Source: Tachypleus tridentatus (Eukaryota > Arthropoda > Merostomata > Xiphosura > Limulidae). Taken from it: a stretch of DNA of 64,000 nucleotides. Positions within the stretch are counted from its first letter, which is position 1. Each line of letters begins with the position of its first letter. The notes under the pieces were generated by a model. The model was not told where the DNA came from. It saw nothing but the letters and a program-made list of their open reading frames with translations, and made no database searches. Of the stretch, positions 42,972 to 55,353 are shown piece after piece. The stretch lies in assembly GCF_004210375.1 (NCBI RefSeq), contig NC_134837.1, positions 169,301,310 to 169,365,309 on the forward strand, read 5' to 3'. Both the position numbers and the translations under genes were made by a program.

Positions 42972-45617
42972 ATGACAAACAAGCGTCTGAAACTTTCCGA
43001 TATTAGACAGTTCTGCAAGCCAGTTACTAGTACTACAAGTGACAATGCAGATGCAGGTAATCCAACAACCTTAAGCAAAGGAATAGAAACTTGCCATACA
43101 GAGAAAATACCATGTTCATCAGAGAACGAGTCTGAAAATACTTGTGCAACTATTGCACATCATGAGCCACCAGATAGTTGTGAAACAAGTTTGTGCAGTA
43201 ATGACAAATCTGACACTCCACAGATACAGTGTGGAAAGCCATATCATCCAGATGCATAACTAATACCACGACAGAAAGCAAAATCTCAAAATATAAACTT
43301 CCAGGTCAAGTGGTTTGATGAGTTTTCATGGCTGCACTTCGACAATCAGACTCAAAAAGTCATATGCTTTCATTGTGCCAAGGCAGAAAATAGAGGCCTT
43401 TTTACAGGGAAATTGGAGAAGCCAGTGGAGTATACCTTAATATCCACCGGTTTTTGTAACTGGAAAAAGGCAAAACAGAAATTCAACGAACACCAATCCT
43501 CTTCTCAGCACAGATTCGTTATACTTCCAGAAGGTTTACTTGATGTAACTCCAGTGACTGTCCAGCTACATGATGGAAAAAAGAAGCAGCAGGAAGAATG
43601 CAAAAGAAGTCTAGCCTAAATATTCAGAAGTTTACGTTTCTTACTGTGTCAAGGTTTAGCATTACAAGGGCATACTGATACGGAGGGGAACTTCCTGCAG
43701 TTAATGAAGCTCCCGGAAAGAGGAAGATCCTGAGTTGACGACCTACTTGTCAAAGAAAACCACATTCACATCACCCCAGGCTTAGAATGAAATAATGGAG
43801 ATGTTCAGCCATCAAATACTGAGGAACATAGAACACGAAGTGCAACAAAGTAAAATCTTTGCATTAATGGTTGATGGCACTCAAGGTGTTACAGGAAGCA
43901 ATATGTGTACGATACGTAGATAAGAACCTTGACGTCCATGAAACATTTCTTGGTTTGTACAGTGTTTCCAATACAACTGGTGAAACAATATCCTCGACTA
44001 TACTTGATGTACTGACTAGACTCAATTTACCACTGTCAGGATTAAGAGCACAAACTTATGATGGAGCCACTAACATGAGTGGTGCGTACAGTGGATGCCA
44101 GGCAAAACTAAAAGAGAAGCAACCGTCAGCTTTGTTTTTTCACTGCGGAGCACACAAGGCTAATTTAATAATGCAACATGCAGTTGAAGCTTGTGAATGT
44201 GTTCGAGATTCTATCTAGTGGGTACATGAACTTGATGTCTTGCTTCAGAGGTCAGGCAAATACAAGACAATCTTTGAAAATATTGTATCGTCAGACAGCC
44301 ACAATGGTCCAGTTAAATACATCAGCTCACTGTGTCCAACACGCTGGTTGTGTCGCCTATCTGCAATTACATGTGCTAATGATCACTACAGTGACATTGT
44401 TGATTCTTTGTCTGAATTAGCAAATGAAATCTCAGATGTAGCAGTGAAAGCATCCATTAGCTGCATTAGAGGAACTAAACCGTGCATTCCAAGCAAAATC
44501 AGCGACAGTATCTGGCATGATTGAAGCATCTGCAATGACAGTTGAACAGTTGCGGGTATTGCAAACAGAGGAAAATTACAACAAGATATTTGATGAAGCT
44601 GAGAAAAAGGTAACTTCCATAGATCTGGTGCCTATTGAACTATCACGCATTCGCAGACCCCCCAGAAGGATCACAGATAATGGCTCAGCACACCATTCTG
44701 CAACAGCTAGAGATTACTACAGAAGCCAATATTTTGAATCTGTGGACACAGTCATAGAACATCTGACCACTAGATTCAATGCAGACAACAATGACTTGAG
44801 GCAATATCTGGCACTTGAGAACATGATCACATCTGGGAAGAATGACAACTCAGTTATAAACTTCTATCCAGAAATCTCTGCACAACGGCTCGAGTTTCAG
44901 TTGCCCATGTTCAAAGGAACAACGAAAGCAGTATCTCTGAAAGGTGCGAAGGATGCTTACTGTATAATGCATGAAACAAGCCAGCAAATGTTTAGTGAAG
45001 TGTTTCTTCTCATGACAATTTTGCTTGTGTGTCCAGTATTGAGCTGCAAATGTGAACGCAGCTTTTCCTCATTAAGACGGTTGAAGACGTGGTTGAGGTC
45101 AACTATGTCTCAGTGCCGCCTCAACCATGTGGCAGTTAGGGCTGTGACGATTACACGATTAACTGGTTACGGTTCGGTTACTGCTCTTAATTGGTTATGG
45201 ATTTCCTAACCGGTTAATCTAAGATTTTTTTCCGGTAGTTTGCCACCTGGTCAGGACACTGAGGACAGTCCAGCAAAAAGGTTCATGAATCTGCAGTTCG
45301 CAATTTCGCATAATACACACCAAACTTCTGACGGAGGGATCATCTGGGTCTCTCCTCTTCTGTTGGTGTCAGAAAAATCATTCTTTTTCCAAGACAGGAG
45401 CGACCTTTTGAGGGCTGGGCAATATAGTACGATTAACCGGTTACGGTTCGGTTACGAAGCAAAGATTAACCGGTTACAAAAGTCCGTAATCGTCGCAGCC
45501 CTAGTGACAGTTTGTCACACTCACAAAGATGAGATCGACAAGATGAATATACAAGAGCTTATGAAAGAATTCATAAACAGATCATCACATAGGAGGTTTA
45601 CGTTTGGGAACATGTAG
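42972..45617 (+). pseudogene. hAT transposase pseudogene (ZMYM1-like, TTF zinc finger)
   Basis: The start MTNKRLKLSDIRQFCKP at 42972 runs through one in-frame stop (43257) into a TTF-type zinc finger (VKWFDEFSWLHFD, KVICFHCAKAENRGLF, ISTGFCNWKKAKQKFNEHQS, SSQH; about 43300-43530). The frame is lost after 43619. The RNase H-like core continues in pieces: FALMVDGTQG (first Asp, about 43860), LRAQTYDGATNMSGAYSGCQ (second Asp, 44045), FFHCGAHKANLIM and SSLCPTRWLCRLS (44320). The C-terminal dimerisation domain follows (LLVCPVLSCKCERSFSSLRR, LKTWLRSTMSQCRLNHVAV; 44520-45136). A 367-bp MITE then interrupts, after which TVCHTHKDEIDKM and HRRFTFGNM finish the protein at 45617. Several shifts and stops make it inactive. 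Confidence 0.9.
45137..45503. mobile_element. hAT-type MITE nested in the hAT transposase
   Basis: TIRs tagggctgtgacgattac (left) and tagggctgcgacgattacg (reverse complement of the right). An 8-bp TSD with one mismatch, gtggcagt 45129-45136 and gtgacagt 45504-45511. Inside are repeated gattaac(c/t)ggttacggttc blocks. It accounts for the apparent stop in the C-terminal coding region. Confidence 0.88.
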
Positions 45618-46136
45618 ACTAGAGGACTAAATGAATCTTACTTCAATGAAAAGTATGAATAATTATGTGCTACATTGTATTGATGTGTAATTTTCAAGAG
45701 TTCGCAAAAGACATTTTAATTATTTTTATCAAACAACATGAACAGTTTTTCAGTAGATATAAATTATCAAGGGTAATTATAAATTTTATTAATATTTGAA
45801 AAGGTAAATCATGCAATGAAAGTTATTAGTAACCTTGTCAAGTATAATGGCCATCTTTTATACTGTGCAGTGTGCAGAAATAAATTCATGTGGCAGTTAA
45901 ATTGTGACATATTTGTGTTTATTCTATTAACACTTTGAAAACTGTTCACAACACCTTACTTATATAAACCTACATGGAAACCTTGAAGTATTGTGGAAAC
46001 AAGATTACTCTGTGGCTGCATGTTTACAGCTTTCAGGTTCATGTAATCAGAGATTACCAATTTGCAAATTGAATAGTCCACATAAGTGGTTGCAAAAATC
46101 ATCCTCCCCCATCGGGTGTAAAATGATATATACACA

Positions 46137-47710
46137 CACCGCTGGCCAAAATCTTAAGGCCAATGAACATAAAGAAAAAAATATGCATTTTGCGTTGTTA
46201 GACTCAACCACTTATTTGAGTAGAGCTTCGAAAGATGAAAATAAGAAAAGGAAAAATAAAAATTAAAAACAAGTTTAGCATTTAATAGGGAAAATGTGAA
46301 CACTATGAAATTAGCCTAAGAACAAACTGGTCAAAAGTTTAATACCATACTGAAACGAAGCATTAATCGGTAAACACGTAACGAAATTTAGTCATTTGTG
46401 TTCAAGCATTAGCGTTGTCAACATCTCCAACTGACATCTCCTGTGATACGTTGGGTAAAAACATGGCAAAGGCTAAAACGTTGATAGAGTTTGAACGTGG
46501 CAGAATTGTCGAGCTGCAAAAGCAATGTCTCTCTCAACTTGCCATCGCTGGTGAGATTGGGCGTAGTGAAACTGCTGTTGCAAATTTCTCAAAAGATCTC
46601 GAGGGATATGGAACGAAAATTTCAAGTGGTCGGCCAAAGAAAACTTCGCCGGCATTGAGCAGGAGGATTCGAAGGATTATCCAGCAAGACACCAGCCAAT
46701 TGTCGAACCAGATTAAGGCCCTTACGGACGCAGAATGCAGCTCGAGAACAATAAGACGGCATCTACGAGAGAAAGGCTTTAAAAACCGTAAATGTCTTCA
46801 AAGACTACGCCTCCTTCCACACCACGAAACAGCTCGGTTAAACTTTGCTGAGAAGCACCAAACATGGGATGTAGTAAAGTGGAAGAAGGTTTTGTTCTCT
46901 GATGAGAAAAAATATAACCTGGATGTTTCAGATGGCTTCCAACGTTACTGATACAATAAGGATATCCCACAGGAGACATTTTCTACACGACACAGTGGAG
47001 GAGGTTCCATCATGATCTGGGGTGCTTTCTCCTTCCATGGAACAATGGAGCTTCAGGTTATACATGGGCATCAAACAGCAGCTGGCTACATTGGCATGTT
47101 GGAGGGAGCATCCTTATTGACTGAAGGCCCTCGTTTGTGTGGAAATGACTGGATCTTTCAGCAGGACATTGCTGCAATCTACAATTCCCGCAGGACAAAG
47201 GACTTTTTCATGGCGAATTACGTGATACTTTTGGACCATCCAACGTATTTTTCCGAACTGAACACCATTAAAAATGTTTGGGGGTGGATGGCAAGTGAAG
47301 TCAATAGAAATGGACGTCAATTCCAAACAGTGCATGATCTTCGTGAAGCCATCTTCACCACTTGGAATAAAATTCCAGTCAGCCTTTTGCAAATGTTTAT
47401 ATTGACCATGCCAAAGAAAATATTTGCAGTTGTTCGCATGACTCACTACTGAGACCTCTTGTTGGGCATTTCCTTTCCTGTTTAGGACTTATTTTTGGTA
47501 TGGTCTTAAATTTTTGACCAGCTAGTATTTAGGCTAGTTTCATAGTGTTCATATTTTCCATATTAAATGCGAAAAAAGTTTTGTTTTATTATTTTCCCTT
47601 TTCCTATTTTCATCTTTCGAAGCTATTCTCAAATAAGTGGTTGAGTCTAACAACGCAAAATGCATATTTTTTCTTTTTGTTCATTGGCCTTGAGATTTTG
47701 GCCAGCAGTG
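46137..47710 (+). mobile_element. IR/DR-type Tc1 transposon, copy B (complete)
   Basis: About 1.57 kb. The outer ends are caccgctggccaaaatctt and, reverse-complemented on the right, cactgctggccaaaatctc. The inner direct repeats ctggtcaaaagtttaat and ctggtcaaaaatttaag lie about 190 bp in. TA and then a ta/ca microsatellite flank it. Same family as 16633-18110 but on the other strand. Confidence 0.93.
46463..47452 (+). pseudogene. Tc1 transposase, copy B: one stop, catalytic Glu lost
   Basis: A single frame of 330 codons from [20 protein letters not shown] to TMPKKIFAVVRMTHY, interrupted only by a TGA at 46949-46951 where the family has Trp (QRYW). The helix-turn-helix pair ([38 protein letters not shown]) and GRPKK motif are present. 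The catalytic residues are [10 protein letters not shown] (first Asp present), FQQDIAAIYN (second Asp present; the usual DNAAIH is changed) and LNTIKNVWGW, where the catalytic Glu of NPIENVW is Lys. Dead as a catalyst even if the stop were read through. Confidence 0.94.
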
Positions 47711-47723
47711 TATATATATACAC

Positions 47724-47762
<39 letters not shown>
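47711..47762 (+). repeat. ta/ca microsatellite
   Basis: tatatatatacacaca then a long ca run. The same kind of sequence flanks the left end of the Tc1 (46126-46138), suggesting insertion into a pre-existing microsatellite. Confidence 0.9.
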
Positions 47763-48959
47763 GACGAATGTTACAGTAACATAAATGTGAACATGGAATG
47801 CCCCACATGAAATGTGTATAAACATAAATTGAAATTCAAGCTACGACAATTTATGTCATAGATGCTTTAAGTAAAATGGAGGTATCTCTTTTCGGCATGT
47901 ATAGATTTACTGTTTTCTTGCGGAAATCGAAATACGCACCTTTTTCTTCTTTCACAACAGATACATGTTAAGATAGAGCGGAGGGTGGTGTGTGCATGCA
48001 GACTGAAACACTTTTTTGAGGGGTTGTTACTGAAAATAAACTCAAATAAGAAACAACAGGAAATGTTCAACATGCGATTTGCCTGTAAGTAAATTTGAGT
48101 AAAATGGCATATTGCTTTATAGTTCAAACTGTGTAGACAGCCAAACAAAATACGATAGATAAGAAAGTAGAGACCCCATTGCTACGTGTTTTGTGTATTT
48201 TTTGCCGAGTGAAAATATAACTGTTTTTATTGCAATAGATCATTTGTAGTCCGTAACGAAAAACACTGACAAATATCACTTCAGAATGAAGGTTATGATT
48301 AACATTAGGTGAAGATTTGTAGAATACAGAGGATTGAGTACATTACATTAAAATGATTTTGAATGTGCAAATTAACAAGTATTGTGATACCCACAGGCGA
48401 TGTAAAGCCACGTTTTAACAACATGTGTATGAAACTGTAGTCTACTTTTGTTTAGGGTTTTTTGGTAGTGTAATACCACTGAAAATTTGTCGTTTCTGGG
48501 AATAGCATGTACAGCCTTTTCCAACACTATATCCATACGCTTAGATCGTAAAGATGTGTCAGAGAGGCGATTTTATAATTTCCAAGAATGAAATATCCTT
48601 TGCGCTTAATGACATTAGAAAGCAATGGAGAATGGACCAACTGGGTTTACCGAAACCGTCCACAAAGATACTTATACAACATTCGTATTCCAGTAGTGGT
48701 AAGCAAAGTGTTGCGTCCTGTAACAGGTCAAACATAAAGGTCAATGGCAAAAGCGTCCACATACTCCAAGCAACGTTGTGCAACATAATCGAGGAATATC
48801 TTCGTTTGAAAAAGCAACACAATTCACACACAAATAAGTTGCTTCCATGACGTATCCGTTCAAACAGCTTGAGAATGAACGGGTATTCGTGCTGTTTCTT
48901 ACACCGAGTTTGGACTCTTATGCCGGACACTAGAATACCGTTGTCTTCGTGCCTCAAGT
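47763..48959. other. Intronic sequence; overlapping open frames of unknown meaning
   Basis: Opposing open frames cover 48554-48850 (+, 98 aa) and 48559-48987 (-, 142 aa). Neither resembles a family I know; at most one could be real and probably neither is. Confidence 0.35.
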
Positions 48960-49456
48960 CAGTGGTTCTCAACCTTTTTAAATCCACGGAAATCTTCAGA
49001 TGTCAAATTTGTGTCACAGAACCTTTTACAGTATTCATTATAAAAACATCACTACAATGCTATAACAGTAACTCCAGACAGAGTACGTATGTTTAATTTA
49101 GCTGTGTATTCATACACATACATCCAAAACATGAAAAATTTTCTCAATTACTCAGGGACATACGCACACAAGAAGTATGCTCGTTCAAATAATAAAGGTT
49201 TACATACCTGAAGCACTTGTTTTTACCTTGTCTCGCTCACTGACCTGAAACAATGCAGTGACTTGTTACGTTTTATTGTTATGAAACTTGCTATACCAAT
49301 AAAGAAACATTATCTAGTCGGATTGCAATTATGTGGCTACTATGTGTTTACACATTAGAATATGTGGAACTTTTACTTTCCACGGAACCCTGTGGTACAC
49401 CTGGATGTCTGTTGAGGAACTCGAAGGTTCCGTTGAACCCCGGTTGCGAAGCGCTG
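48960..49456. mobile_element. hAT-type MITE, 497 bp
   Basis: Left end cagtggttctcaacc; right end in reverse complement cagcgcttcgcaacc. The flanking 8-mers cctcaagt (48952-48959) and ctctaagt (49457-49464) match at 6 of 8. The TIR resembles that of the ZBED-type hAT at 24889. Confidence 0.75.
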
Positions 49457-49863
49457 CTCTAAGTGGCGTATAGAAAATTAAAAAAAAAAAGAGGTGTTGT
49501 ATTTTTGACACCATAGCCTTATGACAGAACTTTTTGCAATGGATACTATGCTACAGAACTACTGCCAAGGTGATCAGACGTTGAATAGATCATAACTTTG
49601 TATGTGTTGTTATATTTTGCCACCACACAAACCAATTTTTAAATATCAAGGGAAAATACAATGAAATTAGTGAAATTAACATGGGTAATCCTGTTACCCC
49701 TCTCTTAACTACTATGTTCAGCTTAACAACGAGCTTTATCTACTCTGTTCTTTCCTCCCATTTATTGGTTACATAATGTAGACAATGTAATGTTTCAGAA
49801 CATTGGTTAAAATCAACATTTTTCAAAAACTTTTCAAATATACAAAATTCTTTTTGTTTTTTG

Positions 49864-49975
49864 TCTCCGGTGAGTTAGCGGTAAGTTTATGAACCTGTAA
49901 TGTTAAAACCGGAGTTCGATTTACTGTTATAGACAAAGCATCGATAGCCCACTGTCTAACCTTGTGCTAAAACAG
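49864..49975 (+). mobile_element. SINE family 2
   Basis: tccggtgagttagcggtaag head, decayed B box (ccggagttcgattt), tail tcgatagcccactgtctaac. Confidence 0.7.
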
Positions 49976-50047
49976 ACTTTATGTGTTCAGTTTAATTCAG
50001 AAGAATAATTCGGATCAAGCTACCTTTTCTAATGTGTTTGTATTTAT

Positions 50048-50326
50048 GGTCCGGCATTGCCAAGTGGTTAGGGCGCTCGACTCGTAATCTGTGGGTCACG
50101 GGTTCGAGTTTCCGTCACACCATACATGCTCGCCCTTTCAGCCGTGGGAGCGTTATAATGTTACAGTCAATCCCACTGATCGTTGGTAAGAGTAGCCCAA
50201 ACGTTGACGGTTGGTGGTGGTGACTAGCTGCCTTCCCTCTAGTCTTACACACTTAAATTAAGATAGCCCTCGCAGATAGTCCTCGTGTAGCTTTGCGCGA
50301 CATTCAAAAACAAACAAGCAAACAAG
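50048..50326 (+). mobile_element. SINE family 1
   Basis: tccggcattgccaagtggtt head with cgactcgtaat and B box gggttcgagttt; family body; tail agctttgcgcgacattc and caaa repeats. Confidence 0.92.
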
Positions 50327-50355
50327 TATGTGTGTTAAGGATTTCCTACAAAAGG

Positions 50356-50470
50356 AGTTTCTTAGTGGAATAACAGTAGGTTTATGGACTTACAACACGA
50401 ACATCTGTGGTTCTGTTCCCCGCGATGGACACAGCATATAGCTCAATATGGCTTAGCTCTAAAAGAACCA
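50356..50470 (+). mobile_element. SINE family 2, diverged
   Basis: agtggaataacagtaggttt head; ggttctgttccccgcgatgg; tail agcatatagctcaatatgg. Confidence 0.6.
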
Positions 50471-51775
50471 CCTAGAAAAGGCTTTCCTAAAGCAACTAAT
50501 GCCGACCAAGTTTTTGGCACAGAATTCGGCCCGTGACTCAAACAAAACATTAGATGTTAACACTAATTCTATCTGTTCTGTTCCTCATTTAGAGAAGGAA
50601 CACTGCCATATTAGCAAATATTCAATTCTTATCGCTGATAAAATCTTATTATTGTTTTAAAAAAACTTCTGAAATCAGGTCACATTTCCTCTAGTTTTAT
50701 GTTCATTTAAGTCTCACAACTATCAGTCATGGTTGAAAGAATAAAAACGAAGGATCACCAAGAAACCAAAATAGGTTCCATGAGTTTAACTGGGTAGAAT
50801 GGGAAATTTCTTTCCATTGTGAGAAAAACTGACTGTTGTTGATTCCTATAGTAATGAGAGTTATATGGTCTGATTCTGTAAATTGAACTCAATTCGGCAT
50901 GGTGGACGACGTATCTTAGACTTTTTCATAAAGTTTAATAAGAAGTCCGAAAGGTTTTTCTTATGTGAATAAGAAGGAAACTGTTGTTGTAGTGAAGGAG
51001 AGATGTTCAAGATATGTGGAAGTTTCTGAGGGAGTGTTAAAGGAACAAGATATAGTGTCTGGAATTTTAGAAGGGATACGACATGCAAGTACAGGCTTCT
51101 TTGATTCTAACTGACTTACTAGATGATTAACAACAGATGTATGGTCTTGAAATACAAAACTTTAAGTAATATAGGTTAGATTGTACAATATTAAGCTGCA
51201 GATAAGATAAAATATACTACAAATGGTATAAAATAACTGAAATTACATTAAAGGGGGGAAGATTCCTGTAAACGAAAGGTGTAGGCTAATACTAACCAGT
51301 CTTCTCATTTAAATTAAAGTATCAGAAGTAAAATCTTGGAGATGAATATATCTTTTGAAATTACGATAGATGGCAGATGAGAAGGTTAGTTAAGTGATTA
51401 AAAGTATGAGAATATAAGGATTGTAAAACGTTGAAACAAGTACGAGCAGACTAGAGCAAAAAACATAAACAAGTTAGTGTTAATTTATCTCTACATAGAA
51501 TATAGGCCGTAATTATTAATAATGGCTTAACTAGTGTTAGACCATAGATAAGCGGACTTAAATATATCTGTCTGCAGTTACAATTATTTTATAGTATTCT
51601 AGAAATCCTGTATTTAAATAAAGTATTGGCCCTATTTCTATATAGGAGAAATAACTAGAAAGCTGAAACTGATCTACCTCACTTATTCTTGAACATAAAC
51701 TAAAAATATGATATAAAATTCTGAAGAATTTAGTTAAAAATTTAAAGAAAAAAAAGCAATATTAATTTGTTTGTT
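50471..51775. other. Intronic sequence without recognised gene
   Basis: No signature found. Confidence 0.4.
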
Positions 51776-51897
51776 TAAAATTAAGCACAAAACTACACAA
51801 TGTGCTGTCTCTAGCCCTGCCTATCATGGATATTGAAACCCAGTTTCTAGCGGTGAAAGTCCGCAGACATACCGCTGTACCACTGGAGGCAGCAATA
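51776..51897 (-). mobile_element. SINE family 2, minus strand
   Basis: Reverse complement of the family: aaactacacaatgtgctgtc (tail) through ataccgctgtaccactggag (head). Confidence 0.75.
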
Positions 51898-51946
51898 TTA
51901 GTAAACATAAAATTAAAAAAAAAAAAACAATCTATTTTTAATTAGG

Positions 51947-52201
51947 GGCCCGGCATGGTCATGTGGGTTAAGGCGTGCGACTCGTAATCTGAAGGTCGCG
52001 GGTTCGCATCCCCGTCGCACCAAACATGCTCGCCTTTTCAGCCGTGGGGGCGTTATAATGTGAAGGTCAATCCCACTATTCGTTGGTAAAAGAGTAGCCC
52101 AAGAGTTGGCGGTTGGTGGTGATGACTGCTAAATTAGGGACGGCTAGCGCAGATAGCCCTCGAGTAGCTTTGCGCGAAATTCAAAAACAAACAAACAAAC
52201 A
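51947..52201 (+). mobile_element. SINE family 1 with 13-bp TSD, small internal deletion
   Basis: A perfect TSD, atttttaattagg, at 51934-51946 and 52202-52214. It lacks the tagctgccttccctctagtc segment (about 25 bp) found in other copies. Confidence 0.95.
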
Positions 52202-52214
52202 ATTTTTAATTAGG

Positions 52215-53044
52215 TTCAACAGATTCTTAATTAATAATAATTTATATATATTTTTTAAAATGGCTTTGTGCTGACATAGTTTGAAATAAATCAAGTTAAC
52301 TGGTTCGTGTGCTTAACTTCTGTTTTAGAGCCTATTTGCATATAACATTTCGGTGTTAATTCTTGTTTCACCTTATATCAAGTTAACTTGTCAAAAATGT
52401 TATGTGACACTTTTAGCTACTTTACAAATTTTAATATATTTTAAGTAGTAATGTAATATCAACTAGCTATAATAACTATGATTAATAAATAAAAAATCAA
52501 GGTTTTTTGTATGTAGATTGCAAATCAAATTTATGATATCGTCTGTTTTCAGTTGATGTACAGTCGTATTTGTGTAAAATTATTGTAAAAACGATCAAGT
52601 ATGACGCTTGCTGTTGTAATAAACAAAATCGCTACAGTTTTACATATATGAATAAATTATTGCATTGGTTACTAGTAATATTATACTGATCATATCTATT
52701 GAGATGAATTACTTCATAATAAATGGGTTTTTGTGTGCGAAAATTGAATTAGCCTGTAAAATTGTGTAGATAGCTCTGTTATCAGACGATTAAGTAATAT
52801 CCCACTAATGAAGCTTCATGACGTATAAAGAATAACTGATAATAGGTTTGTACATTTAATTTGTTTTCGTTAATTCGAGATGTCGTAAGTGTTTACCACT
52901 TGCCCTTAAAGATTCTAGCTGTGTATCATGAGGCATTATTAGAGAGATTCGTCATTTTTCCAATTTTCGTTATAATACAATGCATTCGAAAATTGTTAAA
53001 AAATTTTAGGCACTAGTGAATCGTGCCCCATTATCACCAATAAA
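52215..53044. other. Intronic sequence without recognised gene
   Basis: AT-rich, nothing assigned. Confidence 0.4.
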
Positions 53045-53228
53045 AAATGTTCTTCGCAGTTTGGGGCTGCTGATGCGTTATAAGAGTGACGGCTAGATTC
53101 CACGATTCGATTATAGTAGTTCACAAGTTGGCGGTTGATGGCGTTAACTAGCTACATATATCCCTTCAAAATTAGAGGCGGTTAGCGCAGACATAGCCCT
53201 ATGTAGTCTTGCGCAAAACATTCAACAG
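53045..53228 (+). mobile_element. SINE family 1, old and degenerate
   Basis: caagttggcggttgatggcg, tagctacatatatcccttca and gttagcgcagacatagccct survive in family order; the head is mostly lost. Confidence 0.65.
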
Positions 53229-54663
53229 ACACAATCTGTCAGATGAAATATGAGTTACATGCACAACGTCTGTTTCCCAGGAAGATCCCATAAAAACTTC
53301 AATTTATTAAATACAGACGTTCCTTTTAAGCATATACAAATTACATGTGGGTTTACTGCTCCTTGAAGTTAAAAATAAAAAGTTATAAACGGAAGAGCGG
53401 TACACAACATATTTGAAATAAAACCTAACGCTTGCAGTTTTGCTGACACAATTGTTTAATTCAAATAATTAAAATTTCAGTTACATAACAGTAACACGTT
53501 TTACAAATGTTTTAACGATAATTCTGTCACAAAGTTTATTACAGTGTAATTTCATTGAACACTTTATAAAGGTAAACTGAGGAGTTATGGGAATATTTCT
53601 AGCCGTCATTTTCGTATCCAAATATGTTTCAGTAATAACAGCCAAGAATTAAAATCACTTTTTTAAACATCATAATTTTAAGACTAATCCAGTGTTATCA
53701 GAAGTATATAACAATATGATTTCCACTGACGAAAACCCTATATTTTTACAGTTTTTAACACTCACTGCAGTTTGTAATTTTGAAAGAAAAAACAAAAAGG
53801 CAGAAACAAATTACAGGTTAAATATAGTGTTTAGAGAATAATCCAAAAGTTAGGCTTAGTTAACGTTACTACTCAATCGCAACATAAAATACATTCGCAA
53901 ATGTGCAACGAAAAAGTGAAAATTCTACTTACAACATTGAACACTACAATAACGATACTTTGCCATTATATTGTGACCTTTTCTCAAAGAGTAAGTTATT
54001 TGAATTCATGATACAAGAGCTCCAGAAAAAAAACGTGCGAGTTTTCAGGGTTGTTTCAGATTGGATAATAATGATTACCCGTTACCAGAACTCACTGCAT
54101 TACCTGAATTATCGTATTGAATGTGTATTTATAGAGCACTTAATATATTACTCTTTGTGAAAAATGATAAATTACTAGGGAACTGTTTGAGAAGTGTTAT
54201 AGAGGAATAAACGAAGCAGTGTTAATGAAACAATAAATATTACTGTATTAGTATTACATTCATGGACATGGTCTTCATATTTGGAGAAGAAACTGTTTAA
54301 AATCACGCCTTCTTTTGGCCCTGTTTTCGTCAACTTTTTCGCTAGCATTTGTCGATTTAAAATACAGTAAAGGAGGCCTAAACAGCACCTAACCCTCCCA
54401 GGTTGCGTCGTAAATATCGATCCGGACAGCACAGACAGTAAAAAGCATGTCACAAGCTACATATTAAAGAGTTTTAGGCTTGAGCTAGCTCATTAAGCTT
54501 TCAACGAATGTAACCTTTGGTAAATAGATACACCTTTGTGTACACATATATACAAGTGAATACCTTATATTCCTATTCAAGACATCATTTCTTCATGAGC
54601 GAAAAATATATTTGGACATTCGGATTAGATTAATAAATCGTTGGCCTTGGACTTGTTAGATTT
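53229..54663. other. Intronic sequence without recognised gene
   Basis: The open frame 54175-54453 on the minus strand (92 aa) has no family signature. Otherwise nothing. Confidence 0.4.
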
Positions 54664-54913
54664 CCTCTGTCTTTCTCAACCTTATTTTCCAGAGGACAGC
54701 CGCGACCGAGCTTTTCTCGTGCGACCTCTACTATCTATAATGATGAAAATAATCTTTATTTCTTGGTGCAATTTGTCATAGTTCATAACAAAAGTGATAT
54801 GTAAACTTCTCAAACACCTCGAGGACTAAAAAAAAATTAAATTTTGACTCAGCACAGGCAGAAACTCGTGACCCGTGGAAACCTGCTTGCGACCCACCGT
54901 TTAAGAAACACTG
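54664..54913. mobile_element. Probable hAT-type MITE, 250 bp
   Basis: The right end, read in reverse complement, is cagtgtttcttaaacggtgg then gtcgcaag. The left ctctgtctttctcaacctt is a decayed match. TSD not clear. Confidence 0.5.
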
Positions 54914-55087
54914 TTCTAACTTCTGTTCACAATGAACTTGGTGTACAGTGTATGAAGAATAAGAAAAATTACATTTAACTCCTTGTTTACCATTTCTATT
55001 TCCAGCAACCGTGTAAGCGTACTTGACGTTTTTTACATAGGCTCGAATGATACGTGGTTTGTAAGACCTTCCTTCATTGAAATTTGT

Positions 55088-55353
55088 GGCCTGGCATGGT
55101 CAGATGGTTCGACTCGTAATCTGAAGGTCGCGGATTCGAATCCCCGTCACACCGAACATGCTCGCCCTTTCAGCTTTGGGGTGTTATAATGTAACGGTCA
55201 ATTCCACTATTCATTGGTAAAAGAGTAGCCCAAGATTTGGCGGTGGGTGGTGATGACTAGCTGCCTTCCCTCTAGTCTTTCACTGTTAAATTAGGGACGG
55301 CTAGCGCATATAGCCTTTGTGTAGCTTTGCGCGAAATTCCGAAGAAAAACAAA
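55088..55353 (+). mobile_element. SINE family 1, small deletion in tRNA head
   Basis: ggcctggcatggtcagatgg joins cgactcgtaat with about 10 bp missing between the A box and the anticodon arm; the rest is full length to gcgcgaaattcc. Confidence 0.93.

Larger units (their letters stand above)
41868..46120 (+). mobile_element. hAT transposon, ZMYM1/TTF type, decayed, right end lost
   Basis: The left terminus cactaggggcgtagatcctg is followed by ggggga/tcccccc blocks. Near 46100 a matching inner-right motif (catcctcccccatcgggtg) is found, but the expected mirror of the left tip is absent. The sequence instead enters a ta/ca microsatellite and the Tc1 element at 46137. The transposase pseudogene lies between. 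Right boundary approximate. Confidence 0.7.

Noticed and set aside
48554..48987. Overlapping frames of 98 aa (+) and 142 aa (-)
   Set aside because: No recognisable domain, opposing frames over the same DNA, and the minus frame runs into the MITE at 48960.
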